Assembly: GCF_900070325.1 (NCBI RefSeq)
Contig: NZ_LN879430.1
Coordinates: forward strand, 767,001-831,000
Direction of reading: 5' to 3'
Length of the DNA stretch: 64,000 nt
Origin: Herbinix luporum
GTDB taxonomy: Bacteria; Bacillota; Clostridia; Lachnospirales; Lachnospiraceae
Below the pieces are notes generated by a model. It searched no databases and was not told the origin of the DNA. It saw only the letters and a list, made by a program, of their open reading frames with translations. Numbering within the stretch: the first letter of the stretch is position 1; each line of letters begins with the position of its first letter. Positions 9,168 to 18,660 of this stretch are shown here, piece by piece. Position numbers and translations under genes: made by a program.

Positions 9168-9392
9168 ATGGATAATCATAATAATTATCAGAATAATTAT
9201 TACGAATATAGATATGCAAAAGGACAAAAAGACTCTAAAGATATAAACTGGCCCAGTCAAAGTAAGACTTCAAATCAAAAAGGAGATGAAGATCTTATAA
9301 TTGAAGAAAATACAATTTATGAAATAGACAGGGAATGTGTTGAACGGCTAAAAAGAAAGAAAAATGCTAATATAAGAAGAAAACTGCTATAG
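9168..9392 (+). CDS. small hydrophilic protein of unknown function
   Basis: 74 residues, Asn/Tyr-rich at the N-terminus and Arg/Lys-rich at the C-terminus, with no signal peptide or membrane segment. The ATG is preceded by GTGAGGCTATA and the gene is followed at once by a strong hairpin terminator, which supports it being a real single-gene unit. I do not recognise a family. Confidence 0.55.
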   Translation: MDNHNNYQNNYYEYRYAKGQKDSKDINWPSQSKTSNQKGDEDLIIEENTIYEIDRECVERLKRKKNANIRRKLL

Positions 9393-9407
9393 GGTGTTTT
9401 ATAATAG

Positions 9408-9433
9408 GGCATAGCCCTTATATGGGCTATGCC
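9408..9433 (+). terminator. hairpin terminator
   Basis: GGCATAGCCC and GGGCTATGCC form a 10-bp stem with a six-base loop followed by TTTATT, just after the small hydrophilic protein gene. Confidence 0.75.
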
Positions 9434-9598
9434 TTTATTAAAGCACTATTTAGTTCTTTTTTCTTATTTTTTTTATATAGCTTGTATAGTAAAAAAAATT
9501 AGTATATAATTCAGATGTAAATATATAGTTAAAACTGTAGGAAAACTTGCATTAGTCCAAGATTAAATAAAGGGTTATTATTAAGAAAGGAAAGTAAT

Positions 9599-10207
9599 AT
9601 GAAGAATAAATTGTTTTTAGCAATGTCTTTATGTATTTGCATTGTTTCTAGTTATTTATATGTACATGCCCAAGAAGTATCAACAGAAGATATGTTAGAT
9701 AGATGTATGAATATAGGCCAGGAGTTTTTGAATGACTATTATTATACTATTGAAATGAAGCAAGATTTGGATATGTCAAAATACTCAATTAAGGATGAAG
9801 TAGGACAATATATTAAATTAAAAAACAAGATAATGAAAGAAGTTAGTGAAAAAAAATATGGTGAGATTGCTTATACATTTACCACTGTCAGCTGTTATAA
9901 TTACCGGTTTTTAGATGACGGAATTGAGATAATTTTTAATGTATCCGTAAGAAATAAATGTAGTGGGTCTGATGAGGTAAATGAATCATTACAACAGGTA
10001 AGGTTGGGATTTAATTATTATAAAGATTCTATTGTTATAAATGATTATTTTGAATATACTGATTTCGACAAGTATATCAATTATCTTCAAGCAAAAGAAG
10101 CTGATTCCGATAAAGAAAAATATAATAACAGACTTATATTTACAGATGAATTAATAGCAATAGTGGAAAAAGTGTATAATACAGTGTACAAAAAAGTAAT
10201 TTTATAG
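9599..10207 (+). CDS. secreted protein of unknown function
   Basis: 202 residues with an N-terminal signal peptide (MKNKLFLAMSLCICIVSSYL, probable cleavage after V-H-A-Q). The mature part is acidic and Tyr-rich with no recognised motif. The ATG follows AAGAAAGGAAAGTAAT. A second export-type gene follows after 25 bp, so the pair probably forms an operon. Confidence 0.65.
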   Translation: MKNKLFLAMSLCICIVSSYLYVHAQEVSTEDMLDRCMNIGQEFLNDYYYTIEMKQDLDMSKYSIKDEVGQYIKLKNKIMKEVSEKKYGEIAYTFTTVSCYNYRFLDDGIEIIFNVSVRNKCSGSDEVNESLQQVRLGFNYYKDSIVINDYFEYTDFDKYINYLQAKEADSDKEKYNNRLIFTDELIAIVEKVYNTVYKKVIL

Positions 10208-10232
10208 CTAGGAAGTTTGCTTAGGAGATAAT

Positions 10233-10856
10233 ATGAAAAAGAAAAAGATAATAGTTCTTATAGCAATATTTTGCCTGTTTATACTGACAATTTTTCTCTT
10301 ACTCAATAATAAAAATAAGAAAGTGTTAGTGATAAATGAGCTTAGTCTTGATAATATTAATAACCGGTATATTGGTTCTGAACCTCCACATATTATTTAC
10401 GCAGATAGTGAAAATATAATTATTAACTGTGGCGGTGTATATGTTTACAATATGTCCAGCAAGTCATTAATTAAAACCCTTGATGTATTATCTTTTAAGG
10501 ATGAAATGGATCCTGATACATTTTACGATTGCTTTGCCACTGAGGATGGTAAAAAGATTATATTTACTTTTACTAAGCTTAATCTTAAAGGGGCAAGTAC
10601 ATATTATTGTTATTCTTTTGATTCTGATAAACTTAGTAAAATCAATGAAGTTGATTATAAAAAATACCGTGAAAATGCTTTTGAAAATAGTAGAAATGAT
10701 ATAAATGATGATATTGATAATAATACTCGTACCGGTTTAACTTATATTTCAGATACTGAATATATATACCTTTTAACACCGGAGATGATAATTGGCAACA
10801 TTGTAGCAGTTTATGTGAAAGACTCTGTTGAAACTTATTATCAGATTTTTAAATAA
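10233..10856 (+). CDS. membrane-anchored extracellular protein of unknown function
   Basis: 207 residues: a short lysine-rich start, one hydrophobic anchor (residues ~6-23), then an extracellular part of short alternating hydrophobic/polar strands that could be a partial beta-propeller-like fold (weak inference). The ATG is preceded by TTAGGAGATAAT. It is probably co-transcribed with the upstream secreted protein. No family recognised. Confidence 0.6.
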   Translation: MKKKKIIVLIAIFCLFILTIFLLLNNKNKKVLVINELSLDNINNRYIGSEPPHIIYADSENIIINCGGVYVYNMSSKSLIKTLDVLSFKDEMDPDTFYDCFATEDGKKIIFTFTKLNLKGASTYYCYSFDSDKLSKINEVDYKKYRENAFENSRNDINDDIDNNTRTGLTYISDTEYIYLLTPEMIIGNIVAVYVKDSVETYYQIFK

Positions 10857-10862
10857 AAAAAT

Positions 10863-10951
10863 AAAAACCACACTATGGTTTTAAACTGACCTCCAAATGT
10901 TAGAGTTAAAGATCTAATATTTAGGAGGTCAGTTTATTCTAGTGTGGTTTT
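10863..10951. repeat. nested inverted repeat, terminator with MITE-like core
   Basis: Outer arms AAAACCACACTA and TAGTGTGGTTTT enclose inner arms AAACTGACCTCCAAAT and ATTTAGGAGGTCAGTTT around a short centre. The outer arms with T-run act as a terminator. The inner arms resemble the terminal repeats of IS3/IS150-type elements (ACTGACC...GTTAGA) placed head to head, as in a tiny MITE. Confidence 0.6.
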
Positions 10952-11030
10952 TTAATGCTCTGCTTGAAGATAGTAGCTTCTAAAGGCAGCTAATATTTAC
11001 GGAAATATGATGTGATTATTTAGTTTCGGT

Positions 11031-11252
11031 TTAGAAGAAGCCGAAATTATTTCCGCCACAGCAGCAGCAGAGGATGAGAAGAATTATGATGATAAATCCA
11101 CATCCGTCATTACCGTCACAGTCCCTTCCTCCAAATACACCGCTATTGTTTCCATTGCAACATAATAAGATCAGGATAATAAGAATTATAAAACCACAAT
11201 CCTGAAATCCACCGACACCACGGTCACAATGTGTTGCTGCTAAATCACTCAT
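11031..11252 (-). CDS. cysteine/glycine-rich small hydrophobic protein with internal duplication
   Basis: 73 residues. Two near-identical hydrophobic modules, CGFIILIILILLCC and CGFIIIILLILCCCC, are separated by a Gly/Asn/Asp-rich linker and followed by Gly/Asn/Phe. The ATG is preceded by ATTAGGAGGATCTACT. The composition resembles the short hydrophobic spore-coat-associated proteins of Firmicutes (YjcZ-like), but the double module and the cysteine clusters are unusual. A structural role in spores is only a guess. Confidence 0.6.
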   Translation of the reverse strand: MSDLAATHCDRGVGGFQDCGFIILIILILLCCNGNNSGVFGGRDCDGNDGCGFIIIILLILCCCCGGNNFGFF

Positions 11253-11442
11253 AGTAGATCCTCCTAATATTAATTACACTGTATCATATGATTGATAGCT
11301 TGACTGATTTCCTGTTTTTATAATAAATCATAGAAATTTTTGTAGACAAATTTAAATTTATAATCAATTTATAACTAAGGATAAGATAGAATATTGGGTA
11401 AGCTGTCGGAATAGGATAATAAAAAAACAGTAGGTGTTATTA

Positions 11443-12606
11443 ATGGACAAAAAGAATAAAGTTCAAATTATAGTTCATTGTAAAGATTACGAAAACAGAC
11501 GTTTAATCCTAGAGAATCTGGGTCATATAAAGTATAGACTGCCGATGATTAATGCCTATGTATTAGAAGTTGATAAACACAAATTGAATACTATAAAAGA
11601 ATTAGAGGGACTTATTGATATTGAACTAGATGCTCATATTACCGCACAGATGAATAGGGTAAACGATATAATTGAGTGTAAATGGGCCCATGATAGGGGA
11701 TATTATGGCCAGGGAGTGGGGGTTGCAATTGTAGATACCGGGATATGTCTTCATAAGGATTTTACAGAAGGGGGTAACAGGATTGTTGCCTTTAAGGATT
11801 TTGTCCATGGAAAGCTAGATCCATACGATGACAATGGTCATGGAAGTCACGTCTCTGGGATAATCGGGGGAAACGGATTTTCATCTAAAGGAAAATATAT
11901 GGGAATTGCCCCTGCTTGTAATCTTATTGTTATTAAGGTTCTTGATCATAGGGGTGACGGTAATATTTCTGATGTACTGGCCGGACTTCAATGGATTTTG
12001 GATAATCGCAAAAAATATAATATCCGGGTTGTAAATATCAGTGTGGGAACTTCTGCCAAGGACAGCTTAGATGAAAATTCCCTGCTTGTGCAAGGGGTAA
12101 ATGCAGTCTGGGACAGTGGGATAGTAGTGGTAGTGGCAGCAGGAAATAATGGCCCCGGGCCAATGACCATATCTACACCGGGTATTAGCAGAAAGGTTAT
12201 TACTGTAGGTTCATCAGATGATAATGTATCCGTAGAGGTATTCGGGTCAAAAACTAAGGATTACTCCGGCAGGGGACCGACTCCATATTGTATAAAGAAG
12301 CCGGATATAGTAGCTCCCGGCTCAAATATCATATCCTGTAATACAGATCGATATACTCCCGTAGGGAGAATAAATTCAAAGAAATATAGAACCGCTGATT
12401 TTCCTATGATGTATACCATAAAAAGCGGTACATCTATGGCTACTCCGGTTGTATCAGGAGCAATTGCACTTTTGTTATCCGCCTATCCTAAGCTAAGTAA
12501 TCGAGATGTAAAGCTTAGGCTTAGAAAAAGTGCTGTGGATTTAGGCCTAAAATGGGAGAAGCAAGGATGGGGACTTTTGAATGTGAAAAGGCTATTGGAA
12601 TTATAG
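11443..12606 (+). CDS. S8 family serine peptidase (subtilase), no signal peptide
   Basis: 387 residues from the ATG that follows AGTAGGTGTTATTA. A short propeptide-like region (about 1-65) precedes the catalytic domain. The triad is visible: Asp in AIVDTGICLH, His in NGHGSHVSGI, Ser in SGTSMATPVVSGA; the oxyanion Asn is in AAGNNGPGP. No signal peptide is seen, so it is either intracellular, like the ISP/AprX group, or exported by other means. The next gene, a glycosyltransferase, is about 70 bp downstream. Confidence 0.9.
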   Translation: MDKKNKVQIIVHCKDYENRRLILENLGHIKYRLPMINAYVLEVDKHKLNTIKELEGLIDIELDAHITAQMNRVNDIIECKWAHDRGYYGQGVGVAIVDTGICLHKDFTEGGNRIVAFKDFVHGKLDPYDDNGHGSHVSGIIGGNGFSSKGKYMGIAPACNLIVIKVLDHRGDGNISDVLAGLQWILDNRKKYNIRVVNISVGTSAKDSLDENSLLVQGVNAVWDSGIVVVVAAGNNGPGPMTISTPGISRKVITVGSSDDNVSVEVFGSKTKDYSGRGPTPYCIKKPDIVAPGSNIISCNTDRYTPVGRINSKKYRTADFPMMYTIKSGTSMATPVVSGAIALLLSAYPKLSNRDVKLRLRKSAVDLGLKWEKQGWGLLNVKRLLEL

Positions 12607-12679
12607 GAACTAAACAATCTAAATTATCATAGAATAGATACTAATGGAAAGAATAGTTGCATGTTAGGTGGATATGCTG

Positions 12680-13759
12680 ATGAAAATAATGATTATTGCA
12701 GATAGCTGGCCATCATTAAACATAGAGTTAAGGGACTTAATATATAGGCTTAATAGGGACGGTAAAGAAGTAATATGTGTTTTGCCTTATAAAAAGTCAC
12801 TAACCGCTGATCAAATAAAAGAGACAGGTCTTAATTTTTATTTTATTAATAATTCAAATAAAATAAAAAGCTACCTAAATTATATAATGGCATATAAAGT
12901 GATTAAGCCCGATAAAGTCATTCTTCTGCTTAATAAACATACCATAACAGCAGGAATAGCAGCTCTGATTTGTAGGGTAGAACATATGTCGGTTATTATA
13001 AGCAGCTTAAATCCACTTAAGCCCACTAAACATATAATTCAGAAAATCAGAAACTTATATTACAAATTCATATATAAAAAAATACTCTGCCAATCGGATA
13101 TAATGTTTTTTATATATAAAGATGATTATAATCTACTAGCTAAATGGAAGGTGGCTTGTAAAAAGAGGGCAGTTGTACTTAGAAGCAGAGGGGTTGACAT
13201 GAACTATATTAAGAAGTTACCCTATCCAAAAACTGATTTGGTGTTTATGTCCATGCCCCTTTTATGTAATTATGGTGTTAAATGCTATATTGAAGCAGCA
13301 AAGCTGGTTAGAAAAATACATCCCAAGGTTAAGTTTTTATTGGCAGGAAAGTTTGTAGAAAATAAAAAAATCCTTTCTGAACAGGAATTGGATGAGGCCT
13401 GTGAAAGTGGGATTATATATTATATTGAGGAAACTAATGATATAAGGCCCTATCTGGAAGTATGTAGCATTTTTGTCCAGCCAAATATAAACCAGAAAGA
13501 AGGTCATATTCTTGAAGCCCATGCAGCAGGAAGACCTATACTTGCCTCTAATCATCCGGTAAATCGAAGTATTATGATTGATGGATACAATGGATTTATA
13601 TTACCGGTTAAGGAAGCAGAAAAGTGGGCAGCTAAAATTCTACTCCTATTAGATAAGCAAAAGTTAAAAACTAATATGGGCAATTATTCTTATGAACTAT
13701 GCCGCAAGTGGCATGATAGAAATAATATAGTTAATATTATTTATGATAAGCTGACATAA
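12680..13759 (+). CDS. GT4-type glycosyltransferase
   Basis: About 359 residues with a GT-B organisation. The N-terminal half is divergent, and the C-terminal half has the nucleotide-sugar region F-V-Q-P-N-I-N-Q-K-E-G-H-I-L-E-A-H-A-A-G-R-P-I-L-A-S-N-H-P, the E-x7-E-type motif of GT4 enzymes. ATG 12680 (MKIMIIADSWPSL) is preceded by TTAGGTGG at suitable spacing. It is followed by a GT2-type gene; together they may build a surface glycan. Sugar donor and acceptor are unknown. Confidence 0.75.
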   Translation: MKIMIIADSWPSLNIELRDLIYRLNRDGKEVICVLPYKKSLTADQIKETGLNFYFINNSNKIKSYLNYIMAYKVIKPDKVILLLNKHTITAGIAALICRVEHMSVIISSLNPLKPTKHIIQKIRNLYYKFIYKKILCQSDIMFFIYKDDYNLLAKWKVACKKRAVVLRSRGVDMNYIKKLPYPKTDLVFMSMPLLCNYGVKCYIEAAKLVRKIHPKVKFLLAGKFVENKKILSEQELDEACESGIIYYIEETNDIRPYLEVCSIFVQPNINQKEGHILEAHAAGRPILASNHPVNRSIMIDGYNGFILPVKEAEKWAAKILLLLDKQKLKTNMGNYSYELCRKWHDRNNIVNIIYDKLT

Positions 13760-13814
13760 TATTATAATTTTTGATATTAAATAAGATTATTAGTTTATGG
13801 GAGTGGAAAAGTAT

Positions 13815-14810
13815 ATGAGAATAGAAAGCTTAGTCAGCGTAGTAGTAGCAGTATCTAAAAAAGATGACAATATATATGGCTGTGTGGAATGTATAATGGA
13901 ACAGTCATATCAGAATTTGGAGATAATTCTAGTCTATGATGCCACATGTGAGCGGAGTAAAAGAATATGCAATAACCTTTCAATTATGGATATGCGTATT
14001 AAAATTATTGGCATTTTACAGGATAAAGAAAAGAGCTCTCATGAAGACTTTAGAACCTTAGCTTTTTATGAAGGACTTCTACAAGCAAAAGGAAGTTATA
14101 TAACATTTGTAGATAATAGGGATAGAATAAGGAAAGATATGATTAGGTATTTGCTAAGAACCTGTACTAAATATCAATGCCAAATATCATCTTTAAGTAG
14201 AAAGTCTACTAACTTTGGAAAAGGAAAAATTAGAGTATATCGTAGAAATGCAGCTTTTCTAAGCAGAAAATTTACTTCTGAATTTAACGGCAAACTCTTT
14301 GATATAGACTTATTTGAGGATATAAATTTATTAGAATTATTAGAAAAAGAGGGTGGTTATGGGGATAATTTTATATTATACCGCCTATATTATAGAGCAA
14401 AAAAAGCTGCTATTATTGATAAACAGATGTATTATGAAGTTAAGGAGAAAAGGAATTTCTTTATAGATAAGCAAATTCAATTAAACAATGGTATACAGCT
14501 TTTTAAAGATAGAATAAATTTTTTTAAGGATAAGGAGAGGACACTGCTTGATTTGTCCCATGAATACTACTGTATGTTTCTTGCCGCTTATTATTTATAC
14601 ATAGCCAGAAATAAAAAAGAAAAAGATATGGAAAAGGTTTTAGCCTCCTTTAAGAAGGAGTATGATAGGGTAAGATCCAATATAATAACTCCAATAAATA
14701 GGAAGATATTTCTGTCTCTTTTATATTACTTACCTGGATTATGTGCTGGGATAGCAAGGATATTAGCTATCGATTATTCTTTGTTGAAAAAATGTGTTAG
14801 TCGAATATAA
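13815..14810 (+). CDS. GT2-type glycosyltransferase
   Basis: 331 residues from the ATG (MRIESLVS) preceded by GGGAGTGG; an upstream in-frame ATG at 13797 would overlap that ribosome site. The N-terminal GT-A fold is shown by V-S-V-V-V-A-V-S, C-I-M-E-Q-S-Y-Q-N-L-E-I-I-L-V-Y-D and, in place of the usual DxD, F-V-D-N-R-D. The C-terminal half (about 150 on) is lysine-rich and unassigned. It is the last gene before a strong terminator and is probably functionally linked to the preceding GT4 enzyme. Confidence 0.7.
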   Translation: MRIESLVSVVVAVSKKDDNIYGCVECIMEQSYQNLEIILVYDATCERSKRICNNLSIMDMRIKIIGILQDKEKSSHEDFRTLAFYEGLLQAKGSYITFVDNRDRIRKDMIRYLLRTCTKYQCQISSLSRKSTNFGKGKIRVYRRNAAFLSRKFTSEFNGKLFDIDLFEDINLLELLEKEGGYGDNFILYRLYYRAKKAAIIDKQMYYEVKEKRNFFIDKQIQLNNGIQLFKDRINFFKDKERTLLDLSHEYYCMFLAAYYLYIARNKKEKDMEKVLASFKKEYDRVRSNIITPINRKIFLSLLYYLPGLCAGIARILAIDYSLLKKCVSRI

Positions 14811-14840
14811 ATTTTAATGATAATAGCTAATACTTAATAT

Positions 14841-14890
14841 AAACCGGTTACCGTCAAGTATTGAAAATAATATTTGAGTAACCGGTTTTT
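14841..14890 (+). terminator. hairpin terminator after the glycosyltransferase pair
   Basis: AAACCGGTTAC and GTAACCGGTTTTT form an 11-bp stem with a T-run. Confidence 0.8.
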
Positions 14891-14928
14891 CTTACGATTT
14901 TATGCAAAATTAGAATTAGTTTAATAAA

Positions 14929-14971
14929 TTGACAAATAGTTGTTGTCAAATTTTTATTCAGGTATTATAAT
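14929..14971 (+). promoter_or_regulatory. xylA promoter with overlapping inverted repeat
   Basis: TTGTCA (14943-14948), 17-bp spacer, TATAAT (14966-14971). The inverted repeat TTGACAA-7 nt-TTGTCAA (14929-14949) covers the -35 box and could be an operator. About 145 bases of leader follow before xylA, in which I see no recognised riboswitch. Confidence 0.65.
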
Positions 14972-15119
14972 ATAACTAGGTAATTCATTATCGTATTTGG
15001 TTGGATTTTATATTTAACTAAATAAGGAATAAAATACATATAATTTGAGAAGTATAATCTTAGTGATTTACCTAAATAAATTTGCAAATAATTAATTATA
15101 ATAAAAGGAGGAACAATTA

Positions 15120-16439
15120 ATGGCTTATTTTAAAGTAGGTAAGATTGAATATGAAGGCCCTAAAAGTAAAAATGCTCTTTCATTCAAGTACTACAATCCT
15201 GATGAAGTAATTATGGGTAAAACTATGAAGGAGCACTTAAGGTTTGCTATGTCCTACTGGCATACCTTTACCTATATGGGTGTAGATCCATTCGGCGGTA
15301 CAACCATGAATCGTCATTGGGACAATACACAAGATGAAATGGAAAAGGCAAAGGAAAGAGTACATGCTGCATTTGAATTTATGGAGAAAATGCAGATTCC
15401 TTACTTCTGCTTCCATGATGCTGATATAGCTCCTAGGGTTCCTAATGATCTGGCTGAGACTAATAGAAGATTAGATGAAATCGTAGCTGTAATTAAAGAA
15501 GAAATGAAGCGTACCGGCATTAAGTGCCTCTGGGGTACAACCAATGCTTTCGGTGATGACAAATTCGTTCATGGTGCAGGCACATCCTGTAATGCAACTG
15601 TATTTGCATATGCTGCAGCTCAGATTAAAAAGGCTATGGATATTACTAAGGAATTAGGCGGAGAGAACTATGTATTCTGGGGCGGTCGTGAAGGATATGA
15701 GACACTTCTAAATACAGATACAGCTCTTGAGCTTGATAACTATGCAAGATTACTACAGATGGCAGTTGACTACGCTAAGGAAATCGGCTTTACCGGACAA
15801 TTCTTAATTGAGCCTAAGCCGAAGGAGCCTACAAAGCATCAGTATGACTTTGATACTCAGACAGTTCTGTCCTTCTTAAGAAAATACAACTTACAAGACC
15901 ACTTTAAGATGAACATAGAAGCAAACCATGCTACATTAGCTATGCATACATTCCAGCATGAGCTTAACATGAGCAGAATCAATGGTGTTCTTGGTAGTGT
16001 TGATGCCAATACCGGTGATCCTATGCTTGGATGGGATACAGACCAATTCCCTACCAATGTATATGATACAACTTTAGCTATGTATGAAATTCTTCTTAAC
16101 GGCGGGCTTGGTAAGGGTGGCTTGAACTTTGACTCTAAGGTACGTCGTGCTTCCTTTGAAGATGAAGATTTATTCTATGCATATATTGCCGGTATGGACG
16201 CATTTGCTAAAGGATTAAGAGTAGCTGCTAAGCTTATTGAAGATAAGGTATTTGAGAACTTCAAGGCTGAGCGTTATGCAAGCTATACAGAAGGTATCGG
16301 TAAAGATATCGTTGAAGGTAAGGTTGGTTTAAAGGAATTAGAAGAGTATGCATTAAAGAACGGTATTACTCCTAATAAATCAGGCAGACAGGAAATGCTT
16401 GAAAGCATCTTGAACCAATATATCTTAGAAACAAATTAA
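15120..16439 (+). CDS. xylA: xylose isomerase
   Basis: 439 residues, the length of the class II xylose isomerases of Firmicutes; converts D-xylose to D-xylulose (also glucose to fructose) with two divalent metals. Seen: FHDADIAP with the catalytic histidine, [14 protein letters not shown], the metal-ligand segment [14 protein letters not shown], and [10 protein letters not shown]. The codon usage is noticeably better biased than in neighbouring genes, consistent with high expression, and the ribosome site AAAGGAGGAACAATTA is strong. No xylulokinase is adjacent. Confidence 0.96.
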   Translation: MAYFKVGKIEYEGPKSKNALSFKYYNPDEVIMGKTMKEHLRFAMSYWHTFTYMGVDPFGGTTMNRHWDNTQDEMEKAKERVHAAFEFMEKMQIPYFCFHDADIAPRVPNDLAETNRRLDEIVAVIKEEMKRTGIKCLWGTTNAFGDDKFVHGAGTSCNATVFAYAAAQIKKAMDITKELGGENYVFWGGREGYETLLNTDTALELDNYARLLQMAVDYAKEIGFTGQFLIEPKPKEPTKHQYDFDTQTVLSFLRKYNLQDHFKMNIEANHATLAMHTFQHELNMSRINGVLGSVDANTGDPMLGWDTDQFPTNVYDTTLAMYEILLNGGLGKGGLNFDSKVRRASFEDEDLFYAYIAGMDAFAKGLRVAAKLIEDKVFENFKAERYASYTEGIGKDIVEGKVGLKELEEYALKNGITPNKSGRQEMLESILNQYILETN

Positions 16440-16467
16440 GAATATACTTTAAATAAAGTATGAATAG

Positions 16468-16511
16468 AAAAAGATGTGCTGTATATTTTATGATATGCAG
16501 CACATCTTTTT
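16468..16511. terminator. bidirectional terminator between xylA and ferredoxin
   Basis: AAAAAGATGTGCTG and CAGCACATCTTTTT form a 14-bp stem with T-runs on both strands, between convergent genes. Confidence 0.85.
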
Positions 16512-16532
16512 AAGCTTAAGTTCTATGTATTT

Positions 16533-16721
16533 CTATTCTACTGTTATTACCCCTACAGGACAGTTGTCTGCCGCCATCTGGGCAGCTTCCGTCGCATCTT
16601 CTGGTATAGGATTAGTATATACTTCTGCTAGTCCCTCATCATCCATACGAAATACTTCAGGGCAGGTATCTGCACATAGTCCGCAACCAATGCATCCATC
16701 CCGATCAATTGTAGCATTCAT
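16533..16721 (-). CDS. ferredoxin, single 4Fe-4S cluster
   Basis: 62 residues with C-I-G-C-G-L-C-A-D-T-C-P near the N-terminus and C-P-V-G-V-I near the C-terminus, giving one complete set of four cysteine ligands (CxxCxxC...CP) for a 4Fe-4S cluster; other cysteines may give a disulfide as in Thermotoga-type ferredoxins. It is acidic overall. A low-potential electron carrier of the cytoplasm, on the opposite strand to and close to rubredoxin. Confidence 0.92.
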   Translation of the reverse strand: MNATIDRDGCIGCGLCADTCPEVFRMDDEGLAEVYTNPIPEDATEAAQMAADNCPVGVITVE

Positions 16722-16870
16722 AGTAATACCTCCATTAAAAATAATTAGTAGATTATTTACAAATCTTATCTGTTTACAGTGATATTATAGCATATAGTAT
16801 ATAATTTGTAACCTTTAATTGTGTTTAATTTTTTATAGAAAGACATGAAAATAATTTTTTTAAATAGAGG

Positions 16871-16899
16871 TTGAGATTTTGCCCATATTGTGGTATACA
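16871..16899 (+). promoter_or_regulatory. rubredoxin promoter
   Basis: TTGAGA, 17-bp spacer, TATACA, about 40 bp before the rubredoxin start. Confidence 0.65.
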
Positions 16900-16939
16900 T
16901 AGTTTGTAGCTTTAAATATCTACAAGATGGAGGTATATT

Positions 16940-17101
16940 ATGAGAAAATTCGAATGTACTGCATGTGGTTATATTTATGATGAGGAATTAGGTGATCCGG
17001 ATAACGGTGTAGCTCCTGGCACAAAGTGGGAAGATGTTCCGGAAGATTGGGTATGCCCTCTCTGTGGTGTGGGTAAGGAAGATTTTGAAGAAGTAAACTA
17101 A
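16940..17101 (+). CDS. rubredoxin
   Basis: 53 residues: [19 protein letters not shown], then [21 protein letters not shown]. The two CxxCG loops bind one iron, and the spacing and aromatic residues are those of classical rubredoxins. ATG follows GATGGAGGTATATT. It has its own promoter and terminator. In anaerobes it passes electrons to oxygen- or superoxide-detoxifying enzymes; no partner is adjacent. Confidence 0.96.
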   Translation: MRKFECTACGYIYDEELGDPDNGVAPGTKWEDVPEDWVCPLCGVGKEDFEEVN

Positions 17102-17107
17102 TAACCG

Positions 17108-17149
17108 GGGTGCTGTCATAGGAGAAAATTCCTTTATATGGCAGCACCC
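17108..17149 (+). terminator. rubredoxin terminator
   Basis: GGGTGCTGTCATA pairs with TATGGCAGCACCC (one G-U pair), followed by TCTTAATT. Confidence 0.75.
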
Positions 17150-17189
17150 TCTTAATTATAACAATAATATTTAATATAGGAGGACTTAA

Positions 17190-17960
17190 GTGCTGAACCA
17201 ATTTTCAAGAACAGAGCTTTTGCTTGGAAAGGAAGCTTTAGAAAGGCTTGCTAAGGCTAGAGTAGCCGTATTTGGAATCGGAGGAGTGGGCAGTTTTACA
17301 GTAGAAGCCTTAGCCAGAAGCGGTATAGAAAATATTGATTTGATCGATGATGATAAGGTATGCTTAACAAATCTAAATAGGCAGCTTATTGCAACCAGAA
17401 AGACCATAGGAAAATATAAAGTAGAGATTGCCAAAGAAAGAATACTAGAGATTAATCCAAAGGCCAAGGTAAAAACTCATCAATGCTTCTTTACTAAAGA
17501 GACAGCAGATGAGTTTGATTTTTCCTTATATGATTATGTAGTTGATGCTATTGATACCGTATCCGGAAAGATAGAACTGGTTTTACGGTCACAGGAGAAA
17601 AATGTACCTATTATTAGCTGCATGGGAGCCGGAAATAAGTTGGATCCTACCCGTTTTGAGGTGGCGGATATTTTTGAAACTTCAGTGTGTCCCCTGGCTA
17701 AAGTTATGAGAAGAGAACTGGGGGCCAGAGGGGTCAAGAAGCTAAAAGTTGTATACTCAAAGGAGAAAGCTATAAAGCCATTGGAGGATTCTAGTGCCAG
17801 CTGTAGAGAAAACTGCATATGCCCTCCCGGAACAGACAGAAAATGTACCGCTAAGAGGCAAATACCGGGAAGTGTTTCTTTTGTTCCCTCAGTGGCCGGC
17901 TTAATAATAGCCGGTGAAGTAATTAAGGACCTTGCCGGTATAATTGATAAAAACTTGTAA
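17190..17960 (+). CDS. tcdA: tRNA threonylcarbamoyladenosine dehydratase TcdA
   Basis: 256 residues of the E1/ThiF/MoeB superfamily, starting at GTG after TATAGGAGGACTTAA. The ATP-binding GIGGVGSFTVEALARSGI, the D-D-D-K-V-C-L-T-N-L-N-R-Q region and the V-D-A-I-D-T-V strand match TcdA (CsdL/YgdL), which cyclises t6A to ct6A at position 37 of tRNAs. The C-terminal half contains C-R-E-N-C-I-C-P. No sulfur-transfer partner is adjacent. Confidence 0.9.
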   Translation: MLNQFSRTELLLGKEALERLAKARVAVFGIGGVGSFTVEALARSGIENIDLIDDDKVCLTNLNRQLIATRKTIGKYKVEIAKERILEINPKAKVKTHQCFFTKETADEFDFSLYDYVVDAIDTVSGKIELVLRSQEKNVPIISCMGAGNKLDPTRFEVADIFETSVCPLAKVMRRELGARGVKKLKVVYSKEKAIKPLEDSSASCRENCICPPGTDRKCTAKRQIPGSVSFVPSVAGLIIAGEVIKDLAGIIDKNL

Positions 17961-18032
17961 TTTTTTCATAATTGTTATATATTCATTACTGACAAATAAA
18001 TATACAATATTAATTTGGAAGGATGATTTATA

Positions 18033-18602
18033 ATGGGAAAGATACCCACCAGAGAAGAGGCTTGGGAGCTTTTATGTGAATTTAACAAGGATGAATTTCA
18101 TTTAAAACATGCCAGAATTGTAGAAGGGGTTATGAAATATTTTGCCCGTAATTTAGGTCATGGTGAGGAAGAATTCTGGGGTATTGTGGGCCTGCTTCAT
18201 GATCTTGACTTTGGAATGTATCCTGAATTACATTGCATAAAAACTCAAGAAATAATGAGGGAGAGGGGCTATGATGAAAGGCTTATTCACGGGGTGGCAA
18301 GCCATGGATATGGCATCTGTGTGGATATAAAGCCGGAACATGAAATGGAAAAGGTTTTATATGCAGTTGATGAGCTGACCGGACTGATAGGTGCTACGGC
18401 TATTATGCGTCCTTCAAAAAGCACCATGGACCTAGAGGTTAGCTCAGTTAAAAAGAAATTTAAGACCCCAAAATTTGCAGCCGGCTGCTCAAGGGATGTA
18501 ATACGAAATGGTGCACATATGCTGGGATGGGAGCTGGATGATTTGTTTAGAAGAACAATTCTGGCTCTTCGTGAGGTGGAAGAGACAACAGGATTAGTTT
18601 AA
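18033..18602 (+). CDS. HD-domain hydrolase
   Basis: 189 residues with an HD phosphohydrolase-type domain: H in H-A-R-I-V-E-G, the HD pair in L-L-H-D-L-D-F-G, then H-C-I-K-T and A-S-H-G-Y-G, and D in Y-A-V-D-E-L-T-G. These suit a metal-dependent phosphohydrolase, but the substrate cannot be read from the sequence. ATG behind GGAAGGATGATTTATA. Confidence 0.8.
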   Translation: MGKIPTREEAWELLCEFNKDEFHLKHARIVEGVMKYFARNLGHGEEEFWGIVGLLHDLDFGMYPELHCIKTQEIMRERGYDERLIHGVASHGYGICVDIKPEHEMEKVLYAVDELTGLIGATAIMRPSKSTMDLEVSSVKKKFKTPKFAAGCSRDVIRNGAHMLGWELDDLFRRTILALREVEETTGLV

Positions 18603-18660
18603 GTTTTTAGAAATATTCATATGGAGGAAAGATCGGAATATCCGGTTTTATGTGATAGAT

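Noticed and set aside
14972..15119. Riboswitch in the xylA leader
   Set aside because: The leader is about 145 bases but shows no conserved riboswitch pattern that I recognise; regulation by a protein at the TTGACAA/TTGTCAA repeat is simpler.
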